Assembly (NCBI GenBank): GCA_928721565.1
Contig: OV788638.1
Location: 186,001-250,000 of the forward strand
Length of the DNA stretch: 64,000 bases
Direction: 5' to 3'
Source of the DNA: an uncultured Clostridia bacterium
GTDB lineage: Bacteria; Bacillota; Clostridia; TANB77; CAG-508
Positions 52,543 to 64,000 of the stretch are shown one piece after another. Below the pieces are notes generated by a model, which was not told the DNA's origin, did no database searches, and worked only from the letters and a program-made list of their open reading frames with translations. Made by a program: the position numbers and the translations under genes. How positions within the stretch are numbered: position 1 is the stretch's first letter; the number at the start of each line of letters is the position of its first letter.

Positions 52543-53478
52543 TTATTTTATAATTTCTTCTACTTTTTTTACTATGTTTTCAACATTCAATCCATATTTT
52601 GATTTTACATCAATAGCTTTTCCAGACTCTGTAAATACATCTTCTACCCCTACATATGAAATTGGAGCATGTGTTGATTTCTGAGCTATCACTTCTGCAA
52701 TTGCCCCTCCAAGTCCACCTAAAATTGAGTGATTTTCTAGTGTTACCATTCCTTTTACATTTAATGCTAAATTATTAATTAATTTAATGTCTATTGGCTT
52801 AATTGAAAATATATTTACAAGTTTTCCATTATAACCTTTTTCTTTTAATTTTTCAAATGATTCATATGCCAATTTTGCTGTTGTTCCTTCATATATTAAA
52901 GCAAAATCATTTCCATTATCTTCTACTATAATTGATTTTCCAGTTTCTGCATCTTGTTCTAATTCTACATCTGGTACAACATCTCTTGTTGCTCTAATAT
53001 ATACTGGTCCATCACATTGAATTGCAATTTTTATTGCTTGTTTTAATTCTTTTATGTTTGAAGGAACTACTATTTTTATATTTGGAATCATTCTCATAAG
53101 TGCTATATCTTCATTAGCATGATGTGACGCTCCATCTGGCCCATTATCCATTCCAACATATGTACCTATTAATTTGACATTTGAATTTGCATAAGCTGAT
53201 TGTCTAACTTGAGTCCACGCTGTTCCTGTTACAAATGTTGCAAAATTTACATAGAAAGGAATTTGTCCTTCTGCAGCAAGTCCTTCTGCAATAGAGACAG
53301 CACTTGCTTCTGCAATTCCTGCCTGTATAAAACGATTTGGGTATTTGTCCTTAAAAATTAACGTCTTTGTTGATTTTGCCAAATCACTATCAATCACATA
53401 AATTCTATTATCATTTTCAGCAAATTCACATAAAAATTCTCCAATCTTATCTCTTAAACAAACTTCTTTGTATTCCAT
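52543..53478 (-). CDS. Transketolase C-terminal section
   Basis: The 311-residue protein corresponds to the Pyr and C-terminal domains of transketolase. RFIQAGIAEASAVSIAEGLA contains the thiamine-activating glutamate, and YVGMDNGPDGASHHANEDIA follows. It begins 2 bp after the N-terminal section. The split form is common in anaerobes and makes one heteromeric enzyme that moves two-carbon units in the pentose phosphate pathway. Confidence 0.93.
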   Translation of the reverse strand: MEYKEVCLRDKIGEFLCEFAENDNRIYVIDSDLAKSTKTLIFKDKYPNRFIQAGIAEASAVSIAEGLAAEGQIPFYVNFATFVTGTAWTQVRQSAYANSNVKLIGTYVGMDNGPDGASHHANEDIALMRMIPNIKIVVPSNIKELKQAIKIAIQCDGPVYIRATRDVVPDVELEQDAETGKSIIVEDNGNDFALIYEGTTAKLAYESFEKLKEKGYNGKLVNIFSIKPIDIKLINNLALNVKGMVTLENHSILGGLGGAIAEVIAQKSTHAPISYVGVEDVFTESGKAIDVKSKYGLNVENIVKKVEEIIK

Positions 53479-53480
53479 AT

Positions 53481-54290
53481 TTATATATCCTCCTCTTGTA
53501 AATCTTGCATTGCAATTTTATATTCTTCATCTGAAAGTGCTCCACTATGCCATTTAGGATTATTCTCCATAAAAGATATTCCTTTACCTTTGATTGTGTT
53601 AGAAATTATTACAACAGGCTTATCTTGTACCATATATGCTTCATTTAATCCATTTACAACCTGTTTCATATCATTGCCATCTAATTCTATTACATGATAA
53701 TTAAAAGCTCTTATTTTGCCTGCTAATGGTTCTAAATTCATTGAATCATTTACACCATCAAAAGAAGATAGTTTATTATAGTCTATAATTATAATTAAAT
53801 TATTTAATTTATAGTGTGCTGCTTGCAATAAAGATTCCCAAATTTGTCCTTCTTGCATTTCTCCGTCGCCTAATATTGCATATACATGGTGGTTATCCTT
53901 ATTATTTCTTTTTGCAATTGCCATGCCTACAGCAATTGAAAGGCCTTGACCTAGTAGTCCTGTTGTAGCGTCTACTTCTGGTATAGTTCCAGTATATGGA
54001 TGTCCTTGAAGTCTTGAATTTATTGTTCTAAATGTTCCTAACTCATCTTCTTTAATTATTCCTTTTGAACATAAAACTGCATATTGTGCTGGAACTGCAT
54101 GGCCTTTTGATAATACAACTTTACTACGTGGATTTTCATTAAAATTCACATCCATTTCATATATAGCAGTTAACATATCTATTACAGATAAAGATCCTCC
54201 TGGGTGTCCTGCTTTTCCTTCATATATCATTTTGATTATTCTTTTTCTATTTTGATTTGACAATTTCTTTAGTTTTTCTATATCAATCAT
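53481..54290 (-). CDS. Transketolase N-terminal section
   Basis: The start is the ATG at 54290 (MIDIEKLKKLS), with AGGAGG nine bases upstream. The 269-residue protein has the thiamine diphosphate motif GDGEMQEGQIWESLLQAAHYKLNN and the earlier GHPGGSLSVIDMLTAIYE (the first split here only in part). Its start overlaps the EIIA stop by 8 bp, so the three genes are tightly coupled. Confidence 0.93.
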   Translation of the reverse strand: MIDIEKLKKLSNQNRKRIIKMIYEGKAGHPGGSLSVIDMLTAIYEMDVNFNENPRSKVVLSKGHAVPAQYAVLCSKGIIKEDELGTFRTINSRLQGHPYTGTIPEVDATTGLLGQGLSIAVGMAIAKRNNKDNHHVYAILGDGEMQEGQIWESLLQAAHYKLNNLIIIIDYNKLSSFDGVNDSMNLEPLAGKIRAFNYHVIELDGNDMKQVVNGLNEAYMVQDKPVVIISNTIKGKGISFMENNPKWHSGALSDEEYKIAMQDLQEEDI

Positions 54291-54741
54291 TTTTTTGATC
54301 CTCCTCATTAATATATCTTATAATGTCTTGTGGTTCTTTAGCATTTTTCATTATTTCAAAAAATTGTGGCTTTTGAAGTAATTCTGAAACAGCACTTAAA
54401 GCTTCTATATGTGAATCAAAATCAGTGTTAGCAAATAAAAGGACATAATATACTGGATCATTTTTAGGATTTCCAAAGTTTACTGGTTCTTTTAAAGTTA
54501 TTAATGTAATTGCATTTTCCTTAACTCCCATGCTTCCTAAGCAATGAGGTATTGCTATTCCCTTAGCTACAACAACATATGGTCCAAATAATTTTACACT
54601 TTTAATTACACAATCAATATATTCTTGTGTTACAATTCCTTTTTCTAATAATATATTTCCTGCATGATTAATTGCGTCTTCCCAATCATTACATGACTCA
54701 TTTATTTTTATATATTCTGCCTTTAATATATCTTTAAGCAT
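54283..54741 (-). CDS. PTS EIIA domain protein, fructose/mannitol type
   Basis: The 152-residue protein is a stand-alone EIIA of the PTS type 2 family. The phosphorylated histidine is H66 in GIAIPHCLG, and a second pattern is VYYVLLFANTDFDSHIEAL. No EIIB or EIIC gene is next to it. It may serve a sugar transporter encoded elsewhere or regulate the transketolase genes with which it forms an operon. Confidence 0.9.
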   Translation of the reverse strand: MLKDILKAEYIKINESCNDWEDAINHAGNILLEKGIVTQEYIDCVIKSVKLFGPYVVVAKGIAIPHCLGSMGVKENAITLITLKEPVNFGNPKNDPVYYVLLFANTDFDSHIEALSAVSELLQKPQFFEIMKNAKEPQDIIRYINEEDQKND

Positions 54742-54775
54742 TAATAATTACCTCTTTCCATTTTTTTATTCTCAC

Positions 54776-54804
54776 TATATATCACAAATAAAAATAATTA
54801 TCAA
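54776..54804 (-). promoter_or_regulatory. Promoter of the EIIA-transketolase operon
   Basis: On the minus strand TTGATA (54804-54799), 17-bp spacer and TATATA (54781-54776), 34 bp before the EIIA start. It follows the rRNA operon terminator. Confidence 0.6.
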
Positions 54805-54856
54805 GTTTTATAAAAAAATAATTTTTAAATTGATTTTTTTATTTAAACAAAATAAA

Positions 54857-54878
54857 AAGTCCAGTTTACACTGAACTT
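54857..54878 (-). terminator. Terminator of the rRNA operon
   Basis: On the minus strand AAGTTCAGT pairs with ACTGGACTT (one T-G pair) around GTAA, followed by TTTATTTTG. It lies 4 bp after the CCA end of tRNA-Asn. Confidence 0.8.
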
Positions 54879-54882
54879 CTTA

Positions 54883-54958
54883 TGGCTCCTCTTGTTGGAC
54901 TCGAACCAACGACCTATCGGTTAACAGCCGAGCGCTCTACCAACTGAGCTAAAGAGGA
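54883..54958 (-). tRNA. tRNA-Asn (GTT)
   Basis: A 76-base cloverleaf with encoded CCA. The anticodon loop is CTGTTAA and the acceptor arms TCCTCTT/AAGAGGA are perfect. It is the last gene of the rRNA operon, just after 5S. Confidence 0.97.
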
Positions 54959-54967
54959 ATATATAAA

Positions 54968-55083
54968 ACTAGCAACAACCTATTTTCCCAGCAGGGTAAC
55001 CCACAAGTATCTTCGGCACATTGGAGCTTGACTTCTGTGTTCGGGATGGGAACAGGTATTTCCTCCATGTAATCGTCACTAGA
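54968..55083 (-). rRNA. rrf: 5S ribosomal RNA
   Basis: About 116 bases. The 5' end CTAGTGACGAT pairs with the 3' end TTGCTAG, and the conserved loop with CCCATCCCGAACACAGAAG is present. Ends are set by the terminal stem and may be off by a few bases. Confidence 0.95.
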
Positions 55084-55111
55084 AAATTAATATCTACTTA
55101 ATACGAATGTA

Positions 55112-55140
55112 ATTATACTATACCTTTTTTTAAATTGCAA
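55112..55140 (-). promoter_or_regulatory. Possible internal promoter before 5S and tRNA-Asn
   Basis: On the minus strand TTGCAA (55140-55135), 17-bp spacer and TATAAT (55117-55112) lie about 30 bp before the 5S gene, inside the 23S-5S spacer. Confidence 0.45.
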
Positions 55141-55199
55141 TACTTTATTAATATTTTTTACATTTTTTTTTAAATTATACACTATATTTACATTCAATA

Positions 55200-55229
55200 A
55201 AAGCACACTCAAAAATACATAGATGAAAT
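55200..55229 (-). other. 23S rRNA processing stem, 3' arm
   Basis: This segment, on the minus strand after 23S, is nearly complementary to 58177-58206 before 23S. The two would form a long double-stranded stem that brings the ends of 23S together for RNase III cleavage. About 25 of 30 positions match. Confidence 0.75.
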
Positions 55230-55256
55230 TATATTAGAATTCTTTTTTAAAATTAT

Positions 55257-58127
<2,871 letters not shown>

Positions 58128-58176
58128 TTTCTAAAATTAAATCCTAATTTTTTCAACTAGTTGTCTAGTTTACCTT

Positions 58177-58206
58177 ATTTCATCTATATATTTTTCAATG
58201 TGCTTT
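58177..58206 (-). other. 23S rRNA processing stem, 5' arm
   Basis: On the minus strand this reads AAAGCACATTGAAAAATATA and onward; it pairs with the arm at 55200-55229. A weak promoter-like TTGACA with TATAAT at 15 bp lies further upstream (58214-58240). The rest of the spacer between 58128 and 58370 shows no gene. Confidence 0.75.
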
Positions 58207-58370
58207 CTTTGTAATTATAAACTTCGTATTACTGTGTCAAACTTCGTCATAATTTTTTCGATATATACAAGTATTATCTCAAAAATTCTTCCTTGTTTTC
58301 CTTACATTACTTGTTTATAATTTCCAACAACAATTTTTATTATTGTTTTGTGCTGTTTTAATAACAGCTT

Positions 58371-58447
58371 TGGTGGGCTCAAATGGAATCGAACCATCGA
58401 CCTCATGCTTATCAGGCATGCGCTCTAACCATCTGAGCTATGAGCCC
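58371..58447 (-). tRNA. tRNA-Ile (GAT)
   Basis: A 77-base cloverleaf with encoded CCA in the 16S-23S spacer. The anticodon loop is CTGATAA, the acceptor arms GGGCTCA/TGAGCCC are perfect. Only one tRNA is present in this spacer; tRNA-Ala, often paired with it, is missing. Confidence 0.97.
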
Positions 58448-58513
58448 ATATTTTAGAGTCTTGTCAAATGTGTTTCATTTGTATGAGCCTACTCTATTTC
58501 AAATGTACTAATT

Positions 58514-58547
58514 AAAGTACATTGAAAAATAAACAATAGATCCTTTA
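58514..58547 (-). other. 16S rRNA processing stem, 3' arm
   Basis: On the plus strand this reads AAAGTACATTGAAAAATAAA and onward. It is nearly complementary to 60202-60236 on the other side of 16S, so the transcript can form a stem of about 33 bp around 16S for RNase III. Confidence 0.85.
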
Positions 58548-58558
58548 AATCCTTTTCT

Positions 58559-60086
<1,528 letters not shown>

Positions 60087-60201
60087 TAAAAAATATTTTT
60101 GAGTTTTTTGACTCGTTTAAACTTCTTTAATTTTTTAATCTTTTTTGATTTACTTTTTGGTACTTTTCTATTTCTAGAAAATCACCGTTTGGTTTATTCT
60201 C

Positions 60202-60236
60202 TAAAGGATTCTATTGTTTACTTTTCAATGTACTTT
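60202..60236 (-). other. 16S rRNA processing stem, 5' arm
   Basis: This leader segment pairs with 58514-58547. It lies between the proximal promoter and 16S. The remaining leader between 60087 and 60600 is AT-rich and holds the three promoters; the open frame at 60099-60425 on the plus strand has no ribosome binding site and is not called. Confidence 0.85.
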
Positions 60237-60267
60237 TTTGTTTGCTCACTTGGTGTGAACGAAACTT

Positions 60268-60296
60268 ATTTTAGCATACCTTTTCTTTATTGTCAA
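60268..60296 (-). promoter_or_regulatory. rRNA promoter, proximal
   Basis: On the minus strand TTGACA (60296-60291), 17-bp spacer and TAAAAT (60273-60268), about 180 bp before 16S. Confidence 0.8.
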
Positions 60297-60455
60297 TACT
60301 TTTTTAAAAATATTTTTAAAATATTTTTTGTCTCGTTTTTGAGGCAAAATAAAAAACTAGTAGTTGGTGTTTTTACTATTGTTTTGTTATTACTTTTTAC
60401 TAATTTCTTGTGTATTATTTTTTAATATTTTTGTCTGTTGTTCGGTACATTTATT

Positions 60456-60484
60456 ATCTTAACACCGTTGTCGAAAAATGTCAA
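60456..60484 (-). promoter_or_regulatory. rRNA promoter, middle
   Basis: On the minus strand TTGACA (60484-60479), 17-bp spacer and TAAGAT (60461-60456). An A/T-rich UP-like stretch precedes the -35. Confidence 0.75.
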
Positions 60485-60555
60485 TACTTTTTTTGAATTT
60501 TTTCTTAAAATATTTAACTTTTTTTAAAATTGTTTTTTTCGCTTAGTGCTCAATT

Positions 60556-60584
60556 ATATTAACATCTTTCTATAAATAAGTCAA
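60556..60584 (-). promoter_or_regulatory. rRNA promoter, distal
   Basis: On the minus strand TTGACT (60584-60579), 17-bp spacer and TAATAT (60561-60556). It starts just after the ymxH stop codon. Confidence 0.7.
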
Positions 60585-60604
60585 TACCTTTTTTTATAAT
60601 TTTT

Positions 60605-60841
60605 TTAAATTTCCACTAATATCAAATCATCACTTATGCATTTTATATTTTCCCATGGTATTACAATATCATTACTATTAGAAAATAAGCTCATCAAACG
60701 ATTGTTACTTCCAGGCACAATTATAGAAGTTATCTTACCCGATTTTAAATCTGCGCAAACATCTTGTACAAATCCCAATCTTTTTCCATCCACTATATTT
60801 ATAACTTCCTTATGTTTAAAATCTAATCCTTTATCTTCCAC
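60605..60841 (-). CDS. ymxH: YlmC/YmxH family PRC-barrel sporulation protein
   Basis: The likely start is GTG at 60841, because AAAAGGAG lies nine bases upstream; the ATG three codons earlier directly touches that site. The 78-residue protein has the PRC-barrel pattern EVINIVDGKRLGFVQDVCAD, ITSIIVPGS and DIVIPWENIKCI. Members follow sigG in many spore formers. The exact role is unknown. Confidence 0.88.
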   Translation of the reverse strand: MEDKGLDFKHKEVINIVDGKRLGFVQDVCADLKSGKITSIIVPGSNNRLMSLFSNSNDIVIPWENIKCISDDLILVEI

Positions 60842-60904
60842 AGATACCATCTCCTTTTGGCAAAGTATTTTTCCTATATATTGTATGATTTTTTTCTTAA
60901 AGTG

Positions 60905-60936
60905 TTAAAAAACAAACCGGCATAATACATACCGGT
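60905..60936 (-). terminator. Intrinsic terminator of sigG
   Basis: On the minus strand AACCGGTAT pairs with ATGCCGGTT (one T-G pair), followed by TTTGTTTTTT. It lies 6 bp after the sigG stop codon and separates it from ymxH. Confidence 0.8.
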
Positions 60937-60941
60937 TATAA

Positions 60942-61715
60942 TTATCTGTAATATCTTTTAATGTTTTCTAATGCATTCTTTTCTAGTCTAGAAACTTGTG
61001 CTTGAGAAATTCCGATTTCTTCTGCAACTTCTGTTTGTGTACGTCCCTCAAAATATCTTTTTGTAATTATTTTCTTTTCTTTATCATTAAGTCTTCTAAG
61101 AGCTTCTGAAATTGTCATATTATCCGCCCAGTTTTCATCACTATTTTTGGCATCTTTAACTTGGTCCATTATATAAATGCTTTCAGATCCATCATTATAT
61201 ATAGGTTCTTGTAATGACACTGGATCTTGAATGGCATCAAAACTAAATGCTATTTCTTCTCTTTCTACTCCAAGTTCTTTAGCTATTTCTTCTATTGTAG
61301 GTTCTCTTCCTTTTTCTTTATTAAATCGATCTTTAAATTGTATTGCCTTATATGCTAAATCCCTGACAGACCTACTTACTCTTATAGTATTATTATCTCT
61401 TAAATATCTTCTCACTTCTCCAATTATCATTGGTACAGCATAAGTACTAAACTGAACATTTTGTGATAAGTCAAAATTATCTATTGATTTTATTAATCCT
61501 ATACACCCTATTTGAAATAAATCATCTGCATTTTCTCCTCTGCCATAAAATCTCTGTATTACACTTAATACTAATCTCAAATTACCTCTTATAAATGTAG
61601 CTCTTGCTTCTTCATCTCCTTGTTTTATTTTTATAAATAGTTCGTCTTTTTCTTTATTTGTTAGTACCGGTAGTTGTGATGTATTAACCCCACAGATTTC
61701 TACCTTATTAATCAA
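60942..61715 (-). CDS. sigG: Sporulation sigma factor SigG
   Basis: The 257-residue protein starts KVEICGVNTSQLPVL, as in SigG, has the core-binding region DDLFQIGCIGLIKSIDNFDL, the -10 recognition FSTYAVPMIIGEVRRYLRD, and region 4 TQTEVAEEIGISQAQVSRLE. It directs late gene expression in the forespore. The start is TTG with AAAGGAGG eight bases upstream; that site is partly buried in a hairpin (61727-61766). Confidence 0.97.
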   Translation of the reverse strand: MINKVEICGVNTSQLPVLTNKEKDELFIKIKQGDEEARATFIRGNLRLVLSVIQRFYGRGENADDLFQIGCIGLIKSIDNFDLSQNVQFSTYAVPMIIGEVRRYLRDNNTIRVSRSVRDLAYKAIQFKDRFNKEKGREPTIEEIAKELGVEREEIAFSFDAIQDPVSLQEPIYNDGSESIYIMDQVKDAKNSDENWADNMTISEALRRLNDKEKKIITKRYFEGRTQTEVAEEIGISQAQVSRLEKNALENIKRYYR

Positions 61716-61726
61716 ATAAAAAACCT

Positions 61727-61766
61727 CCTTTGGAAATAACGTTATTTATATTATTTCCAAAAAAGG
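61727..61766 (-). promoter_or_regulatory. Hairpin overlapping the sigG ribosome binding site
   Basis: On the minus strand TTTGGAAATAA pairs with TTATTTCCAAA, extended by CC/GG past a bulge. The 3' arm contains the first part of the sigG AAAGGAGG site (61731-61724), and TTTTTTATTT follows. It could be the hpt terminator, a device that hides the ribosome binding site, or both. Confidence 0.55.
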
Positions 61767-61772
61767 TATTAT

Positions 61773-62288
61773 TTATTCTTCTATATAACCTACAAAATTT
61801 AAGTTTCTATGATTTTGTTCGTCATCAAGTCCATATCCAACAACAAACTTATCTTCTATTGTAAATCCAATATAGTCTGCTTGCACATTTGCAATCCTTC
61901 TTGAAGGCTTATCGAGCAAAGAACAAATCTTTAAAGATGCTGGTTTTTTCTCTATTAAGAAATCTTTCAAAAATGAAAGTGTTCTTCCTGTGTCTACAAT
62001 ATCTTCAATAACGATAACTTCTTTTCCTTCAATTGATTGAGTAATATCTTTGTTAAGTTTTACTTTTCCAGTACTTTCATTATTTTCATAACTTGATACT
62101 TCTACAAATTCAAATTGTATATTGTTTTTTATTCTTTTTGCAAGTTCTACTGTAAAAAATATACTTCCTTTCAAAATGCATAAAAACATTAAGTCTTTTC
62201 CTTCATAGTCTCTCATTATTTGATGAGCAAGTTCTTCTAATCTTTTGTTTATTTGTTCTTCATTTATTAGTACTTTTATATCCTTCAT
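61773..62288 (-). CDS. hpt: Hypoxanthine phosphoribosyltransferase
   Basis: The likely start is the ATG at 62288 (MKDIKVLINEEQI), with a weak AGGTG before it. The 171-residue protein has the PRPP-binding motif VIVIEDIVDTGRT, the FLCILKGSIFF segment, and the closing YIGFTIEDKFVVGYGLDD. It salvages hypoxanthine and guanine. It lies 16 bp after ptsI. Confidence 0.95.
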   Translation of the reverse strand: MKDIKVLINEEQINKRLEELAHQIMRDYEGKDLMFLCILKGSIFFTVELAKRIKNNIQFEFVEVSSYENNESTGKVKLNKDITQSIEGKEVIVIEDIVDTGRTLSFLKDFLIEKKPASLKICSLLDKPSRRIANVQADYIGFTIEDKFVVGYGLDDEQNHRNLNFVGYIEE

Positions 62289-62304
62289 TTTTTTCACCTA
62301 TTTT

Positions 62305-64000
62305 TTAAAGAGTTTCTTTTCTTGCAAATTCTTTTAATCTTTCTTCAACATCTCCTGCAGAAGACATCCTTAAAACTTCATCTGCAAGTTCTTTGCAATC
62401 ATATTTTTCTAATTCGCTAATCCTTTTTCTAGCTTTTAAAATACTATTAGAATTCATTGAGAACTCATCTAGCCCTAATCCTATTAGTAATGGAATATAT
62501 AGTTCATCTCCAGCCGCTTCTCCACACATCCCACAGAATATTCCTGCATCATGTGCCCCATCAATTGCTTGTTTAATTAATTTTATTACTGCTGGATGAA
62601 ACTTTGTATATAGTTTAGATATCTTTTCATTTCCTCTTTCAGCTGCAACTGTATATTGAATTAAATCATTTGTTCCAATACTAAAAAAGTCGCATTCTTT
62701 TGCTAACCCATAAGAAATCAATGCTGCTGATGGTATTTCTATCATTATACCAACTTTAATATTTCTCTTATAAGCTATTTTTTTACTGTCTAATTCTCTT
62801 TTACATTCTTCTAATACTTTTTTAGCATCTCTTAATTCCTCTATGGAAGATATCATTGGAAACATTATTGATAAATTTCCATATACACTAGCTCTTAATA
62901 TTGCTCTTAATTGAGTTTTAAATAGTGTTATATTATCCAAACAAAGTCGAATTGCCCTATATCCTAAAAATGGATTAGCCTCTTTATCTAAATGTAGATA
63001 TTTTAATTCTTTATCTCCACCTACATCTAATGTTCTTATTATTACTGGTCTATCTTCCATTTTTTCTGCCACTTCTTTATACGCGTTAAACTGTTCTTCT
63101 TCTGTTGGCATGTTTTCACTATCCATATATAAAAATTCACTTCTAAGTAGCCCCACTCCTTCAGCTGTATTTTTTAGTATTATTTCTACATCTGATGGTG
63201 TTCCTATATTGGCAACCAATTCTACTACATATCCATCACTAGTCTTTGTTACTTTATCTTTATATTTTTCTAGTTCTTCTTTTTCTTTTGTTATTTTTTC
63301 TTCTAGTTTTTCTAATTTTTCTTTTTCTTCTTTTGATGGATTTAAATATATTTCTCCTGTTTCACCATTTATCCCAACATAATCTCCATTTCTGAATATT
63401 TTAGTTGCATCTTCTACCTTTGTTATTGCAGGAATAGCTCTTGTTCTTGCCATTATTGAAGTATGTGAATTTGTTCCTCCTAATTCTGTTATTATTCCAG
63501 ACACATTTTCAAAATCTAATTTAGCAGTATCTGATGTTGTTAATTCTGTTGCCACAATTATAGTATTAGGATTTAGCTTACTAATATTAACAGTTTCTTT
63601 ATTTAATAATTTTGCAAGTATTCGATCTTTTATATCTGCAATATCTCTAGATCTTCCAGACATATATTCATCATCCATATTTTCAAATATTTGTATCACA
63701 CTATTAAAACCTACTTCTACTGCATATTCTGCACTATATTTTAAGTCTTTTATTCCATTTTCGGTTTCTTGAATTAATGCAGGATCTTGCAATATCATTA
63801 AATATGCTGACATTATTTCTTTTTCAGTTCCAGTAGCTTTATTTACTATTTCTTCTGTTTCTTTTGTTACTTCTTCTATTGCTTTTTTCAATCTATCCAT
63901 TTCAGCATTTGAATTTTCAACTGTTTTCTTTTCAATTTTTCTTTCTTCATTTTTTAATATCACCGTATTTCCAAAGCCTACTCCTATGGATACACCTTTT
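62305..64000 (-). CDS. ptsI: PTS enzyme I, 5' end cut by the window edge
   Basis: The frame is open through the right edge, where it reads KGVSIGVGFGNT, as near the start of enzyme I; only a few residues are missing. A GTG at 63963 is internal. The phospho-histidine is in GGTNSHTSIMAR, and the PEP-binding domain has LLRSEFLYMD, GYRAIRLCL and FSIGTNDLIQYT. Enzyme I takes phosphate from PEP and passes it to HPr, feeding all PTS sugar uptake, including the EIIA at 54283-54741. Confidence 0.96.
   Translation of the reverse strand, partial: KGVSIGVGFGNTVILKNEERKIEKKTVENSNAEMDRLKKAIEEVTKETEEIVNKATGTEKEIMSAYLMILQDPALIQETENGIKDLKYSAEYAVEVGFNSVIQIFENMDDEYMSGRSRDIADIKDRILAKLLNKETVNISKLNPNTIIVATELTTSDTAKLDFENVSGIITELGGTNSHTSIMARTRAIPAITKVEDATKIFRNGDYVGINGETGEIYLNPSKEEKEKLEKLEEKITKEKEELEKYKDKVTKTSDGYVVELVANIGTPSDVEIILKNTAEGVGLLRSEFLYMDSENMPTEEEQFNAYKEVAEKMEDRPVIIRTLDVGGDKELKYLHLDKEANPFLGYRAIRLCLDNITLFKTQLRAILRASVYGNLSIMFPMISSIEELRDAKKVLEECKRELDSKKIAYKRNIKVGIMIEIPSAALISYGLAKECDFFSIGTNDLIQYTVAAERGNEKISKLYTKFHPAVIKLIKQAIDGAHDAGIFCGMCGEAAGDELYIPLLIGLGLDEFSMNSNSILKARKRISELEKYDCKELADEVLRMSSAGDVEERLKEFARKETL

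Noticed and set aside
58214..58240. Promoter-like TTGACA and TATAAT in the 16S-23S spacer
   Set aside because: The spacer is only 15 bp, so I mention it but do not call it a promoter.
60099..60425. Plus-strand frame of 108 codons
   Set aside because: It runs against the rRNA leader and through its promoter, is nearly all Phe/Leu/Ser from T-rich DNA, and has no ribosome binding site.

Overview
The window comes from a very AT-rich, low-GC Gram-positive bacterium, most likely an anaerobic, endospore-forming member of the Clostridia. The evidence is spoIIID, sigG and a ymxH-like sporulation gene, two secreted proteins with clostridial ChW repeats, GatCAB, cdaA, gene order typical of Firmicutes (era-yqzL-recO, sigG-ymxH), AGGAGG-type ribosome binding sites and many TTG starts. 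The species cannot be named from the sequence alone. Almost every gene is on the minus strand; the plus strand carries a tRNA-Met, an htrA-like protease and one membrane protein.

Layout. (1) 1-20.7 kb: a cell-surface polysaccharide locus read right to left. It holds an ABC exporter (Wzm/Wzt), a probable WbdD-like methyltransferase/kinase/coiled-coil chain terminator, several GT2 enzymes, a GT2-GT4 fusion, a Gtr-like lipid-carrier glycosylation module (GT-C protein, DPM1/GtrB-like enzyme, DUF2304 protein, GtrA), a Wzx-type flippase, an amino-sugar transaminase (wecE) and an ATP-grasp ligase cut by the left edge. (2) Two paralogous secreted cell-wall hydrolases sit near the ends of this locus. 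They share a 3+3 ChW-repeat N-terminus but carry different catalytic domains (GH25 and M14). (3) 21.5-29.1 kb: an operon with an unrecognised 767-residue protein, era, yqzL, recO, a GT2 and the M14 hydrolase. (4) 29.2-54.7 kb: housekeeping genes (truA, cdaA, pyrimidine phosphorylase, rnhB, htrA, spoIIID, a DnaB-like ATPase, a minimal dprA, folD, ligA, sortase, HIT protein, a short alaS, gatCAB, ldh, split transketolase with a lone EIIA) mixed with small orphan genes. (5) 54.8-60.6 kb: one rRNA operon on the minus strand, 16S - tRNA-Ile - 23S - 5S - tRNA-Asn, with three tandem promoters and RNase III-type processing stems. (6) 60.6-64 kb: ymxH, sigG, hpt and ptsI, the last cut by the right edge.

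How it works together. The polysaccharide genes suggest a glycan built on a lipid carrier in the cytoplasm, capped and length-controlled by the WbdD-like protein, recognised by the C-terminal domain of Wzt, exported by Wzm, and perhaps further decorated outside by the Gtr-like module. This logic is known from Gram-negative O-antigens, which makes its presence in a spore-forming Firmicute the most interesting point here. The ChW hydrolases would act on the wall that carries the glycan. Gene functions are inferred from visible motifs and remembered family features; no database search was run.
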